Source: Agarophyton chilense (Eukaryota > Rhodophyta > Florideophyceae > Gracilariales > Gracilariaceae). Taken from it: a stretch of DNA of 64,000 bases. The position numbers and the translations under genes are program-made. Shown here piece by piece: positions 1-11,734 of the stretch (the first letter of the stretch is position 1; each line of letters begins with the position of its first letter). The notes under the pieces are model-generated. The model did not search any database. It was not told the DNA's origin and worked only from the letters and a program-made list of their open reading frames with translations. The DNA lies in NCBI GenBank assembly GCA_030374765.1, contig JARGXX010000026.1, positions 186,001 to 250,000 of the forward strand, written 5' to 3'.

Positions 1-119
1 TCGAGGTATTTAACGTGAAATTGGATAGCCATTGCGATTGATAGTGCAGCGGCAGATTCGATGCCCCCCACACTACGGGGGAAACCAATGTCAATGATGG
101 GGTTAAGATCTCTCGTACC
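1..119 (-). CDS. Aspartic protease fragment of the left-edge element
   Basis: The minus strand reads NPIIDIGFPRSVGGIES, with a D-x-G active-site motif in the hydrophobic context usual for retrotransposon proteases. Only about 40 residues are inside the window. Its position directly after the zinc knuckle supports the assignment. Confidence 0.5.
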
Positions 120-154
120 GCTAACCACATCAGAAGGCGCCCCAATCCATGACT

Positions 155-607
155 TTAAGCATGATTGCGTTTCGATGGGGCGGCGCCTGGCGTAAAATCC
201 GCGTTAGGTCCACGGTTTCGTTCTCTGGAGGCATCTTTTCTGGGATGTCTTCCTCCACGACGAGGAACTTTGGACCTACCGTCTGAATCGTTGCGTTGGC
301 GTTCGAGCTTCCTCTTCTTTGTCAAAAATGAGGGACTTGGGAACAAGTCATTGCCCGCCATGTGCTCTGTATCACCACAATCGAAACAGAAAGACGACTT
401 TCCACCTTTTCCGGCCTTAACATCGGTGCGTTTCCTCTTCGCATTGCCCGGTTTGAACGATGCGGTTGATGCAATTCCCTCGTTCCTGTGTCCCAAGCGA
501 GTTAGTACGCTCTGGTTGGATTGGGAAATCGCAAATAAAGCAGTTTGAACTTTCTGAACCATGATGTTTTCAAGGTCTTCCCTTTTATAATGAGCAGCAG
601 AGCTCAA
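155..607 (-). CDS. Nucleocapsid-like basic segment with zinc-knuckle remnant
   Basis: This basic Lys/Arg-rich segment contains FCFDCGDTEHMAGND, which matches the spacing of a retroviral-type CCHC knuckle (C-x2-C-x4-H). It is followed by a long basic tail (KKRKLERQR). It lies between the capsid segment and the protease motif, where nucleocapsid is expected, and would bind the element RNA. Part of a fossil LTR element. Confidence 0.55.
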   Translation of the reverse strand: MSSAAHYKREDLENIMVQKVQTALFAISQSNQSVLTRLGHRNEGIASTASFKPGNAKRKRTDVKAGKGGKSSFCFDCGDTEHMAGNDLFPSPSFLTKKRKLERQRNDSDGRSKVPRRGGRHPRKDASRERNRGPNADFTPGAAPSKRNHA

Positions 608-643
608 AGGGTAAAAGAAAGATTCCGTATGACTGTAACGCCG

Positions 644-1657
644 TCATCCAGGTTTAGACGGCATCTGCGGGAGGGTTGAAGGAGCTTGTTGATAGAAGGA
701 GTTTGGGCTGGTCTTTGAGTGAGTGTCTGTAATATGTCCCTCGAACTCAACGACCGCTTCATTGATCCTTCTTTTGGTTACCAAAAGCTTTGCCTTCGTC
801 ATATTGTGATTATCGCGCCTCGAAATCTTAAGGTGAGGCCTCGATAGCATTTCACGGAGGTTGTTTACAGACTCCTGAAACTTCACAAGATTGATGTGGT
901 GCTGGGTATCCCCAGTATAACTATCACTTCTCAAGCGAGCTTCGGTGAGAGAGCTGAGTTGTAGTTTGGCATTAGTCAACGTCTCCTCACTCAAGGATGC
1001 CTGGTTGAGTAGCGTTATTGCCAGAACTTCTCCGACCTGAAACGAGGATGAGAGTCCACCGTGCATGAGATGATCGGCATCCAAGCCGCGGAAACGTGAT
1101 ACTAAGCTAGCCAGAGGCTCATCCTTACGACGACGGCAGTTTGTAACACGATTGAAGGAAGAAATCAACCGAGAAACAACAGCAATTGGAGGGTCGACTG
1201 CGACAAGTTCAACGATTTCGCATACTGCTTTCACTTGGTCTTCTTGCATGTAATCAACAATTCCTTTTTCTTGGGCTTCGTCGACCACGGATTTCTGAGC
1301 ACTAGGTAGAGCTCTGTCGTACAGCTGTAAACCTAGAGTCGCAAAGATTGTTTGGTAACCACGATCGGTGCCCTTCTTGGCAGCCGTAGAAATAGTATCC
1401 ACCCATCGACAAACGTTGCGGCGCCATTCTTGTTGATCTTTGGTCGGATCAAACTTTGGCGGGTCTGTCAGATTGAAAGACATAACAGCTCCTGCCTCTG
1501 GGCCCATAACTATGGGAAGCAGTCGTATGCAGAGCGAGAGGGCTGTTGGTCTGCTGTCTAGTATGCACTCGCAACGCGCGGTGGAACCGAGGAAGGTGGA
1601 ACGGGCACAAGGTGTCCCCTCTTGCTCCTCTGTCCCCAGTGTCTCGGGGTGGAGCAA
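644..1657 (-). CDS. Gag-like capsid protein of the left-edge element
   Basis: This is a long open segment. The natural start is probably the internal methionine at about 1483 (MSFNLTDPPKFDP), because the first 58 residues look like leader sequence. The protein is helical with a conserved-looking core including EWRRNVCRWVDTI and ITLLNQASLSEETLTNAKL, typical of retroelement capsids in length (about 280 residues) and character. The zinc-knuckle segment follows directly downstream. It would act by assembling the particle that packages the element RNA. The assignment rests on layout and general character, since no single motif proves it. Confidence 0.6.
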   Translation of the reverse strand: MLHPETLGTEEQEGTPCARSTFLGSTARCECILDSRPTALSLCIRLLPIVMGPEAGAVMSFNLTDPPKFDPTKDQQEWRRNVCRWVDTISTAAKKGTDRGYQTIFATLGLQLYDRALPSAQKSVVDEAQEKGIVDYMQEDQVKAVCEIVELVAVDPPIAVVSRLISSFNRVTNCRRRKDEPLASLVSRFRGLDADHLMHGGLSSSFQVGEVLAITLLNQASLSEETLTNAKLQLSSLTEARLRSDSYTGDTQHHINLVKFQESVNNLREMLSRPHLKISRRDNHNMTKAKLLVTKRRINEAVVEFEGHITDTHSKTSPNSFYQQAPSTLPQMPSKPG

Positions 1658-2376
1658 GAGTAATGTTTAGTATGCAGCGCCGGCGGCATTGTGCCAGGTG
1701 GCTTTCGTGTATTGCACAGTAATCTTGTCTGTAGCTTATCCTTTTTGATTGTCAAACTGCACAAGATTGGCTCGTACACCGGCTACACAGCAACCAATGG
1801 ATCCGTGAAGGGCAGATAGTTGTCTTTTGGCCTTCGGAGATGTTTCCGAAGTTCATAGATGCGCTGTGTAGGGAGTCTCTATCACAAGCAACCATACTCG
1901 GCAAAAGAGGTCTAACCCGTGCTCAATATTGAGCTCCTGGATTATTGACGTGCCTTTTCATAGGGATACTAAGGGACCTTTGGGCTAAAAGTGACATGCC
2001 AATAACGTACTAATAGTGCTGAAAGTAGTACAGGGTTTGTATGTCACAGCTCCTGGATGTACGCTGTTCCAAAACAGTATCTGCAAAGAGAGAGATTTCA
2101 GGATTCGTAGGCATACACCCGTGTTTTCTACATACAAACGGGAGTGAATCCGTGAAATGTGCCGAAACAGTAGGGCGATTTACACAAATGAACTCGATCT
2201 GTAGGGCGATCCGTACCAATTGCCGTCATTTTGTTAGACTTATGGGGTTTCGCGCACCAATTTTGTCACAACCTGCGCATTTTCTACCACTTCCGTCAAT
2301 TTAAACGAAAACTTCCGACTGTACCTCACTATTATTGTCATTTTTTGTCCAGTAAAGGATCCATCCAGCTTGCAAA
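1658..2376. other. No gene seen: leader of the left element and MULE 5' flank
   Basis: The first part, up to about 1900, probably holds the untranslated leader or 5' LTR of the left-edge element, but no second copy is available to define it. The rest precedes the MULE transposase and lies in the same reading frame in places (2041-2304). I could not find a convincing terminal inverted repeat for the MULE here. Confidence 0.3.
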
Positions 2377-5142
2377 ATGACATCAACGGAATGTATGCAG
2401 AAACTCGACCGAATCGACCTTATTCCCAATAAGTTCTCTGTTACTAAAGCAATTCTCAACAAACGACTTGCAACAACACTCTCGGATTGGCGGAAGGCAT
2501 ACTTGAAATTATGTTTGATATTACCTCCGGAAAAAGATGGCTCTTCTAACCTTGATTTTGCCACTCGCTGTACACAGAAATTTTCAAAGTGCTTTTAATT
2601 AGCTAAGTAATACGCCAGAAAAAACTATGAGGATCAAAAAGTATCGGAAAGCCAATGTGTCATTTATGTCAACCTCTCATTCAATAGATATAATGAAAGA
2701 TATTATGAGGACAAAGTTGTGAATATACAACAAGAACCGGAACCTACACATGAGTCTGATGATGTCGACGAATGGGAACCTACATTTGAGTTCTATGATC
2801 TCTACGAAATATTCGAAAGCTTCTTTCCAAAACAAACCTGTCCTGATTCTGCGTAGTTACAACCGCAGGGAGGTACGCGTAGTGACGAACCAATCGTAAT
2901 TAGTTCATTGGATGACAAAATTGTTTTCATTTCAGAGCAACGTACAGACCTCTCCCCCTGTTCTAATCGTGTTGCAGCAGTTCGAAGCAACGAAGGCTCC
3001 CGTGTAGACAATATCAACAGTGAGATAAGAGAGGCTCCCAATGACTATGATGAGAGCATAAGAAGACTGCGAGGTAGGAAGATACACAAAAAGAACAAGA
3101 AGAGAAGTACAAAGAGAGCTAGACAAGCTCTCGCAGCGGAGCGCAGCGCAGCAGAATCATGGAAGCCTGCCCGAGCGTTCGAGATAGTTCCATTAGTAGA
3201 AATGGAGTTCGCTGCCTGATTGATGTGCGAAAAATTTTGTCCTGCATATACGGCATTCCTTGGTATCCATTGTGGAGCACTAATAAACCAAACAACGGAA
3301 CAGGTGTCAATGACCTGCAAAGGCGTTGGCTGCCATGCTACGTTTCGTTTCATTCGACTAAAAAGCATAGGAATGTGGAAGCTATATCGACTTCAGCTAC
3401 ATAAAAATGACTGTTATGGTGGGGCTACAAAAGGAAAACGAAATGATTTAAACAGGAGTGAGCAGTGCACTCCAGCTTTCACGTCCAAGCAGGTAGCTCG
3501 CCTTGTCCTTTTCTACTTTTTTGAAGACCCTACAATGAGTACAAAATTCATAGCCTCTATTGTGAGCTCAAATGGAATCTACAAGCTACATCCTAGCATG
3601 CGCCATTATGGGGCTGCACACAAAGAGCTTCAATCTTTAATGGAGCACACTAGGGCTGAGGATATGGCTTCCATGCAAGGATACGCCGGGTTGTTGCGCA
3701 ATCTTGGCCATTTGGTGAAGATTTTTACTTGTTCGGTAGACGAAATGAAGTAGATACGAATGAAGTCTGCGCGCTTTATCTTCAAGCAGCTGAAGAAGGT
3801 GGGAGTCGTTAAAAAGCACGAACAGTTTGAAATAAATGTCGTCAATACATCTGATATACAAGAAGTAAAGGTTTATTATTCCGGATTCGAGTTCGTCCCT
3901 AGTACTGCAACGCATATATGTCGGTATGGGCGGAAAACAGTATCAGCAGATGCAGCGCATTGTCAGGGAGTAGGGCCACAGTCTTATGGAACTAGCTTCG
4001 AGGCTCTCATTTATGACGCGAATCAGAACATTGCGCCTATCTTATTTGCACATTCTGTAGCAACAGAAAGTGAGGAGACTTGGTCACGCGTGTTTTCTTT
4101 CTTGAAGGAAATTTCTCACTTTGACACTGAATGTTGAATTATGATTGTGGACCAGGGGAAGTCTATTGACAAGGCTTTCAGAACTTTGATGACGAAATCT
4201 AAACTTATTCTGGATCCCCTAGATCTGAAGAAAAACATGGCGCCCTCACTTGGAGCAGAAAAAGCAACAGGCATCCATTCATACGAGAAGGCTCCGAGAG
4301 CACCATCAGTGCATCTAGTTGATGCTGTTAAGTCAAGTTATGGCTCACGAACGAAGTCATATCTGGAAAATTTCGGCGACGCCGAACTGTGCTGCGCTTT
4401 TTCAAGGTTGGAAGATCTCAAAATTACCTCGCAAGGGGCAGAGAGCCAAATGTCAGCATCATTGAGAAACAAAATTAGGTGCGTCGAACCATAAGCAATG
4501 TTAAAGACTGTTGTAGAGATGCAGCGAAGCAATTTCTTGAAATGGAAAGTGACTGCCATGCAGTGCATGTCACCAGTTCCTCCTCGAATTGAGAGGCATA
4601 TGGCGATTTTGATCAGAAATGCAAGACCATATCAAGAAAGCGTGCATTTTGTCGAGGAAACAAACCAAATGGAAGCTCTAGTTCGAAGTCAAAGAGATGT
4701 CACCAAGACACTTCGAGTTGTGGTCACAACAGGTGCTCAGGAACCTCCACAATGCTGCGCGTGTTGACAAAATAGTGATATATTTCCATTCTATCATGGT
4801 GCCGCTGTCATTCGTGAAAAGTATGGATCTTTGAATCTCTTCAAGTTTAATGCAAGACGGCATCTTTTAGCTGCATGGAAAGAACAATACCAAGGTGTTG
4901 AATTTGGTCTACCGCTTCAGTGTGGTGTGGATCAAATTCTTCTAGATGCTCAAAATTTGGTTCTGTCGGGTCAGTACCTTCACATTCCAATTGCACTGGC
5001 ACCTCCTAGAGGTCGTCCAGTGAAGAATGCCGGAAAGCGTAAGCGATGGTGGTACAAAAAGAGACCCCAATCTTTTACACGAAGTTATACATGCTCTTTC
5101 TGTCATATTACAGGGTATACGGATCGTACACTCGAGAAATAA
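2377..5142 (+). pseudogene. MULE (Mutator-like) transposase, decayed
   Basis: All recognisable coding pieces lie in one frame (2377-2598, 2908-3219, 3220-3753, 3760-4137, 4141-4494, 4498-4767, 4831-5142), separated by in-frame stops and not by frameshifts. In order they show a GCM/FLYWCH-like zinc finger (TCKGVGCHATFRF, then WKLYRLQLHKNDC, about 3310-3405), the MULE DDE domain (VSADAAHCQGVG with the first Asp at 3949, then VDQGKSIDKAF with the second Asp at 4150), a SWIM-like CxC...H finger (CCAC, PFYH, about 4750-4800) and a C-terminal RGRPVK segment followed by a MuDR-type zinc knuckle (YTCSFCHITGYTD). The third SWIM cysteine reads Phe. Stops at 3217 TGA, 3751 TAG, 4135 TGA, 4492 TAA and 4765 TGA make it inactive. 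The family identity is secure; the DNA ends are not defined. Confidence 0.85.
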
Positions 5143-6117
5143 TCGAGACCTGGGCATGAATGAAATATTGTTTGCACGAAATGACTGTACCAATCTTGTT
5201 CATTTAAGTATTGATTCGCTCAGTAACAGTACCAATTGTGTCTATTGAATGCCTTGAGGATAAGATCACCATACTAGATGGTACATGTTTATGATCGTCT
5301 CCCATCATTTTGGTTGTTTGTGCTTTTTCACCGTACAGAAAAGTGTGTTTGCATAAAACCGTCCACCATTGCCTTCCAAAACAAGGCAGTACCCCCACTC
5401 ATCGTGGTTTCTCCTCTGCAAAAAAGGCCGGAGGTTGTTGTGCATTCTGGACAAAAGGGTAATATACACTACGTACAATACGTATAACAATGATTGGATT
5501 TAGTACACTAAAAAATAGGTTATCCAACTCGCGGAGCGCAAAATGCGCCGTGTTACCCAAGTTAGAGCTCACTTCCGGCCACATGTTCCAAACCCGAGTA
5601 GGGTCATCATCTCACCCTTCTACGCCAATCCTCTTTGCTTTTCACTTCAAACTCCCAACCCACGAGTAGTCTCGCGCCAAGTCAAGGCGCATATGCGCCA
5701 GTGTAGAAGATGTGTTTAGCAAAGCCAAAAATCGAAAATTGTGGCGCCGCAGCTTTCGATGGTCCCAAAACTCTCGAAGCTCACAACGCGTTAGCATCAT
5801 AGAGATACAATTCTTCTCTTCGTGTCTTTCCTCATCTTCCCCAAATTTATCATTTATAGCATTATCCCATCTTTATTTATGAAAAGCTAAAAAAGAACGC
5901 TCTTTATACATGTTTTTATCGAAACGTCTTATTTATATTCTAACATTTTTACAATAATCCTCTCTATTTATATCTTGAAAGCGATAACAACCATCGAATA
6001 TCAAATATTTGAAGATCTTTCTACAAAACTATATAATCATATGCAAACCTGACGCTAACTAACACTATTGTGTGGTTCCGAACGGCGCACAACCATTTGT
6101 ATGCGATAGTGAAGGAA
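5143..6117. other. AT-rich interval, nothing recognised
   Basis: This covers the downstream flank of the MULE and the stretch up to the first family-1 LTR. It becomes strongly AT-rich at about 5820-6050. I see no open frame with recognisable content, no inverted repeat and no tRNA. Confidence 0.4.
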
Positions 6118-6662
6118 TGTAGTATAGTGAGCCTCAACAGATGAGAATAGTTATGCCACGTGGACGACCTAGATAGTTGCCGGCATGCGCCGTGTACAAA
6201 TGTTTTAGTTAGCAATTAGCTTAGCTTTTCGCTAACCTAGTATTATTAAGATAAGAATCAGTAGATAGGGAGGCGCACCTGAAGTGCACTTACTCGTGGC
6301 CACGTGGCGAGAAGCGCCACCGTACGTCGGGTGGATAGTGAGATATATCTTTTCATCAATCATGGCCACTCTTCTCACTAGTGTAATGACAAGCACCTAC
6401 TTGACTACTTTAACCCTTTTTCGTTTCTACAGTCGACCACAAGGTAATTGTTCATCCGGTTTTTCCGACCCGCGTGCACTGTGCATCACCATCTACCAAC
6501 TTGGTCTCAGTACGCCCGCCGTTCCTGTAACACCCTTCAGTGGCTGGTGCTGCGACACCTTTCAGGTATCCTCAATCTCATATTCCGAGATCAAGCTCAT
6601 CGCGTGCACCCTAGAACCATCAAGGTTTTACACCATCCGCCACCGTTTTGGTTTATACCACA
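6118..6662 (+). repeat. 5' LTR of family-1 copy A
   Basis: It begins TGTAGTATAG and ends ATACCACA. It aligns end to end with 20408-20952 (also 545 bp) and 25933-26483, sharing blocks such as GCATGCGCCGTGTAC, GTAGATAGGGAGG and TTCAGTGGCTGGTG. The sequence after the end, TATTGGTCTCCCGAC, could contain a tRNA primer-binding site starting at the TGG (6666), though the primer is not identified. Divergence among the three LTRs is high by eye, which suggests age. Confidence 0.8.
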
Positions 6663-6801
6663 TATTGGTCTCCCGACATAGAAGTTGGTTTTCACCACGT
6701 TTGCAATTGAAAGGGAGAATTTTAAGTTGAGTCCGTACCGTTTGGTGAAAAATTCACTGAAACAGCAACTACTGACACATTAATTTTCCTCAATAGACAA
6801 C

Positions 6802-9137
6802 TCACCGAAAAAGGCACTGAGGAGCGTCACTAGGGCACCTAGTGCACCATTTGGTGATCTTCTCCCACGGAGAGGACTTGGACAACCAATCCTGTACAAT
6901 ACGGAGGTACTTCTTCGGAGGCCTAGAACTACTCAGGTCGATACGGCAGGTCGAGAGATAGAAGGTCCCTTGACAGAAGCCGGACATGAAAATGTGTTTA
7001 GAACAAAGGAAGAACCCCTGGTCCCCGTCTGGATGTCGATGCAAATACCCATGCGGTGGTTGATCGGGCCTATCAAAAAGTGATGGACCGCTTGACGGTA
7101 TTTATCATCAACTACATCGAAAACGAAGTATTGGGACAAATCCACCAATTGGTGACGCTATTTCTACACAATCATGGGGTTTGTAAACCCGAAGAAGTGG
7201 AAAAATCAAACACTGTCAAGGTACAGTCCCAAGCCTCTTTTCAGGAACCTCGCAGTACTTTCGGTGATCTCCAAACCATCCTTTAAACTTCACAAACTAT
7301 TTAGAAGCCGCACGACCGAATTCAGAGACAGGAAAAGCGTCCGGCGATTGACGGCCCAAGGTATTAGTACCTACCGAAACCTGTTGAAAGAGCTGCGCAG
7401 GGAACCATTAGTGGAGACCATGGTGGTAAAGATAGGTCGTCGAGCTCGGAAGAGGAGTGACACCGACGACCATCTGGTAAGAAATAGAAGAAAACCAAAA
7501 GGGCATAGAGAAAGGGGCACAAGTCGGACCCTGACTCTTCGAGCTCGGAAACCGATTCTGGTTTGTCAACGGGTGACAACCGAAAAGGTTCACGGAAACG
7601 CAGGAAGGATTCCCGTCGTAAGAAGGGGAAAAATAACCGAAAGGGTAAGAGCAAACGGTATGACTCGTTGGAACCAGGTTCCGAAAGCAATCTCGATCTA
7701 CAGGTGATCGTTTCGTTGAACAACCTTTTTACAAAGGCGGTCGACTCCCACCCCTATAGGTTGGAGAAACATAACTCCGAGCATACCAAAGAGGTGCTCA
7801 GACGATAACTAAGCATCACCGCAAGCTCAGTTTACAGATGGGGGATACCCGTTTTTCGGGAGATGAATGCATCGCTATTATCGAATTACGTCAGAGGTCC
7901 ATGATAGCATGTGACATAAATGGGGTTTCAGAAGGTGCCGGGATGTGCGTATTTTAGTTCTACCTCAAAAATCCGGCCGCCGACATGTTGCACAGCCGCT
8001 TACAGGGCAATACCATGGCGGTGGATGATGAACAGAAAGAAATTCTGACTACATACTTCCAGGTGGTGAACTTCCTCTTGGAAACCTATTCAAACGATGA
8101 GGTGCTTCAAGAGGCCTACTCTGAGCTGCTCACACACCGTCAAGGAGCAGGACAAACCGAATTGGATTACGCACGCACGCTCGCTCTGGGCGACGGCGTC
8201 CCGATGCGGTAGCGTTTTTACTATCACAAGGTTGAAGTCAATGTATTCTGATAACATTGACAAACCAATAAAGTCTCAGGTAGAGAATAACCTTGGTACA
8301 AACCGTAAGGACTATTACAACGCACTGGCGCGTTTTGCACAGAGCCTAGGAGGTACGCTACAAATGGGGAAGAGGACTGTGGCTCCAACATTGAAAGGGA
8401 CTAAGGATAAACCCAAACGGTGAGTCTTCGTTATCGAAGAAGCCTCCACAACCGATGGAGGATCAGCTGGACGCAAACCTCACAGGCAATCAATTCATCT
8501 AATCAACACCTCTGAGGTTGGGGAACATTCGCTTCACGGCTCGAACTTGTCGAATTCAGTTTCTGGTGGATCACCTTCGAAAACACCGTCGACTCCCTCA
8601 ACAATGGTATCTGCCCCACAGCACAAGGTTTTTGCAGTACCATATTCTACCCAGGCTGGTGGGGAGCCCTCCTACAGAACTGCAATGCCATTCCCTAGTA
8701 AGATCCAACCAAGACCAACCACAATGGCATTAAAACACCCCGCCACAGGCCAAATCCTTTGCTGGTTTTGTTTATCTCCCCACCATTTGGCTACGCAGCT
8801 TACCAGCGGCGCTCCCCGGATACGATCCATGCTCCTACAGGTTCGGCATCAGAACCATCTGGAAGTCTTTGGTCCCCAACTCATAGCGGCTCGTTCTGAA
8901 AGCAACGCGAATGCGCGGCGCATGGCACCTCTGCCGGTCAATTTGGTCATGGACGAAACTCAGAAAAGTAAGTCCGTCCATGAAGCGGAAAACGCCAACC
9001 AGCTGGAGTGTAGGCCACCCCCAACCGGTTCCTCTCTAAAGTCCTTCCGATACCATCTGGTTCAAGTATGGATGAATACCCATTGGTCACTGGAGAGGAA
9101 GAGATTATGGATGGCCCAGTCACTATATGCTTCCTGA
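6802..9137 (+). pseudogene. Gag region of family-1 copy A
   Basis: This region lies between the 5' LTR and pol. The recognisable part is around 8040-8210, where FLLETYSNDE and the residues around it match the Gag of the 29685-38861 element (YLLETYATDD), showing that the two families share a capsid lineage. A basic Arg/Lys-rich stretch lies at about 7300-7700. The region is fossil with many breaks. Confidence 0.55.
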
Positions 9138-9187
9138 AACACAGAAACTACAGGGTAACCATCACTATTTGATTTACTAATAACCAT

Positions 9188-9880
9188 TTGGTCCCATGTG
9201 TTACTGTCCTGGATGAAAGAACCAGACCCAATCTGGTGAATGACAGGCTATTACAACCAAGGTTTCCGGAAAGGATACAGCCCTGCACATTGCAGAACCC
9301 ACTCGTAATTGTTAAGAAGAGACCTCTTTCGGTTCGTGGTTACCTTATCTTCATGTTCAAAGTTAAAAACCTGAAGGTAAGAGTCCACTTCTTTATGATC
9401 TACCAACTGGCAACGGACTGGATTCGAAGGACATTGTTTATCGATCGCCACATCCGGAGTATTTTCCCCAGATCTCATAGAGTACTGTTCAACAATGGAC
9501 CGTGCATTCCCATTATGGGTAAGCGCAAAGGACCTACGAAACAGAACACCCAACGGGAGAGTGCAAACCAACCGGCCGGTACAATATCCAATAATGTTCG
9601 GTTAGCCCATAGGGTATCCATTCCACATTCCCACCAAATGGTAGTACAAGTCACATCCTTTGAACCAGGTATGGCATCCATTCAAAACTATGGAAAATTG
9701 GTGCAGAAACACACGACCTTTATGGCAAATGGAACTGTCGACAATATACCGATCAAACCGTTCAAGGTATGCCTCAGCAACTTCAACAACCAGATGGTAA
9801 AGCCCCTCCCCCCCCAAAAAATCGTTTTTGGCTTAGAGCTCTCGGCGCCAGACCACATCTTCACAATGAAACCATCATGA
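9188..9880 (+). pseudogene. Protease-like segment of family-1 copy A
   Basis: It lies between gag and reverse transcriptase. VTVLDERTRPN resembles the start of a retroelement aspartic protease in position and hydrophobic context. Later residues (HTTFMANGTVDNIPIK) match the segment preceding RT in the 29685-38861 element (KHFTLMANGLMDI), which fixes the position in pol. Fossil. Confidence 0.45.
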
Positions 9881-10230
9881 TCTCATGTGGACGTGGGCGG
9901 TAAGGAGAGGGAAGGGAGAGAGAATGGAAACCACAAGGTAATGGAAAATGCCGACAACATAGAGAAGACCGACAACGACATTGAAGTGGAGAGGGCGAAG
10001 GATTGGAGAAAAGAAGTAAATATATGCCTTAAAGGTGAAAGAAACCGAAAAAGGATACTCTTCTTACTAGAACTGTTCGAAGCCATGTGGTCGGGACGGC
10101 TAGGTGTGATAGAAGCAACCCAGCACCGCCTGGACTGGCCGTCAAGCCTATTCATCAGCAACCGTACCGGGCCGGTCCAAAAGTCCATTAGGTAGAAGTA
10201 AAACAGGTTCAGAAAAAGCTCCGTGAGGGT

Positions 10231-11345
10231 ATGATTGAACCCGAAAATACATCCTGGGAAATTCCAATAGATCTTTTTCAAAAACGAGGAGAACCCCGAA
10301 TGTGGTTCTGTACCGACTATCGAAAGCTGGATACTGTTACAGTAAGGTACTCGTATCTGATACTAAGAATGGATGAATGCATCGATTCCCTCGAGGACGC
10401 CAAAATATTCACCACACTGGATGCCAACTGTGGTTATTGGCAAATAGAGATACCCGAGAAGGACAGAGATAAGACTGCGTTTAGCTGTTCTGCTGGTCTC
10501 TACCGATACCGGCGGATACGTTTCGGTTTACGCAGCGCCCCAGCAACACTCCAACTAGCTCTTGACGGTATACTGTCGAAAGTAAGCTGAGCAACCGCAT
10601 TGGTGTATATAGAGGACATGGTGATCTACTCCAAAACCATGCAGGAGCACGAGCACGTTCGTACCGAACTGGACCTTCTGAGAAAGGCTGGAGAAACTCT
10701 GAAGTTGAGCAAGTGCATTTTCGTTGACCAAAAGGTTGAGTATGTCAGGCGCACAATCAGTCCAGGAAAACTCCAGGTAGCCAAAGGAAACCTCAAAGCA
10801 GTACAAGAAGCGAAACCCCCTTCAACCCAAACGGAGATACGTTCCTTCATAGGTTTGATCAACGTCTACAGAAATTTTATCAAAGGCTTCGCAAAATTAG
10901 AAGCCCTGCTAAGTCGAAGTCTCCAAAAAGAACAACCAGAAAGGTTTTCATATCTAGAATACGACGAACTGGACGCCCTTCCATCTCTAAAAAATGGGCG
11001 CTGCTTTCACTTCCTATATGTGAAATTACCAATGATAAGAAAGCCATACACATTGGATAGTGATGCCTTGGACGCCCAGATTGGTTTCTGTCTAATGCAG
11101 AAGCAGGACGATGAATCAAGGGCATCCATTGGTTATTGGAGCCAAGCGCTCACACCGACGGAACGAAACTACTCCGTCACGTAAAAAGAATGCCTCCCTG
11201 TTGTCTGGATCATTTTGATGCTGCAACCCTACCTCCATAGTGCCCGTTTTACTGTACGAACGGATCACGAAGCCTTACGGTAGATACTAGGTCTGACAGA
11301 CGCCTCCGGACGGATAGCTCGTTGGAGACTTCGACACTTGGAGTT
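10231..11345 (+). pseudogene. Reverse transcriptase and RNase H of family-1 copy A
   Basis: RT motifs are clear: FCTDYRKLDTVT, TTLDANCGYWQIEI, IRFGLRSAPATLQ and, at about 10600, a YIED-type active-site motif in the place of YVDD. The connection follows (SFIGLINVYRNFIKGFAKL) and then RNase H (YTLDSDALDAQIGF, IGYWSQALTPTERNYS). The order and the LDANCGYWQI signature are diagnostic of Ty3/gypsy pol. Fossil. Confidence 0.85.
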
Positions 11346-11734
11346 TGACTATAAAATCCAATACCGTCCTGCTATAAAACATAACATCGCTGAGGCGATG
11401 TCTCGTTTAAATACCGATTGGATTGACACCGAACCGGTAGAAGATGATATATTACGCTTTACGAATACGCTGGCACAATCATATGCGAAGGACGAACAAA
11501 AAAGATCATGGGATGATGAAGAAGGATGAGGGAGGAATAACTTGAAACAGTAGCAGCCATCGAGGAAGTGGAGGACACTCCCAAAACCCAGACAAAAACC
11601 TATAAGTAAGATAGAATAGGATTGTAATTGTGTTCGTATTAAAAAAATCCTACGGTAATTGAACGAAGACCATTGCTTGTAATTGAATTGTAAGTGAGAC
11701 TCTTTCTCAATGAAAGGTTTTTTACGTTTCGTTT

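Larger units (their letters stand above)
1..1657 (-). mobile_element. LTR retrotransposon, gag-protease end, cut by window edge
   Basis: Reading leftwards on the minus strand, a Gag-like protein is followed by a zinc-knuckle segment and then, at the very edge, by a peptide with the aspartic-protease signature IIDIGFPRSVGG. That gag-knuckle-protease order is the 5' half of an LTR retrotransposon; reverse transcriptase and integrase would lie beyond position 1. The Gag and protease flavour resembles elements I associate with red algae, but I cannot name a family. The stretch looks moderately decayed. No LTR could be paired, because only one end of the element is inside the window. Confidence 0.7.

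Noticed and set aside
155-548. Plus-strand frame 165-548
   Set aside because: It mirrors the nucleocapsid segment on the minus strand, which has the zinc-knuckle motif and the right neighbours.
2377-5142. Introns as explanation for the MULE stops
   Set aside because: Coding similarity runs directly across the stops in one frame, leaving no room for introns.
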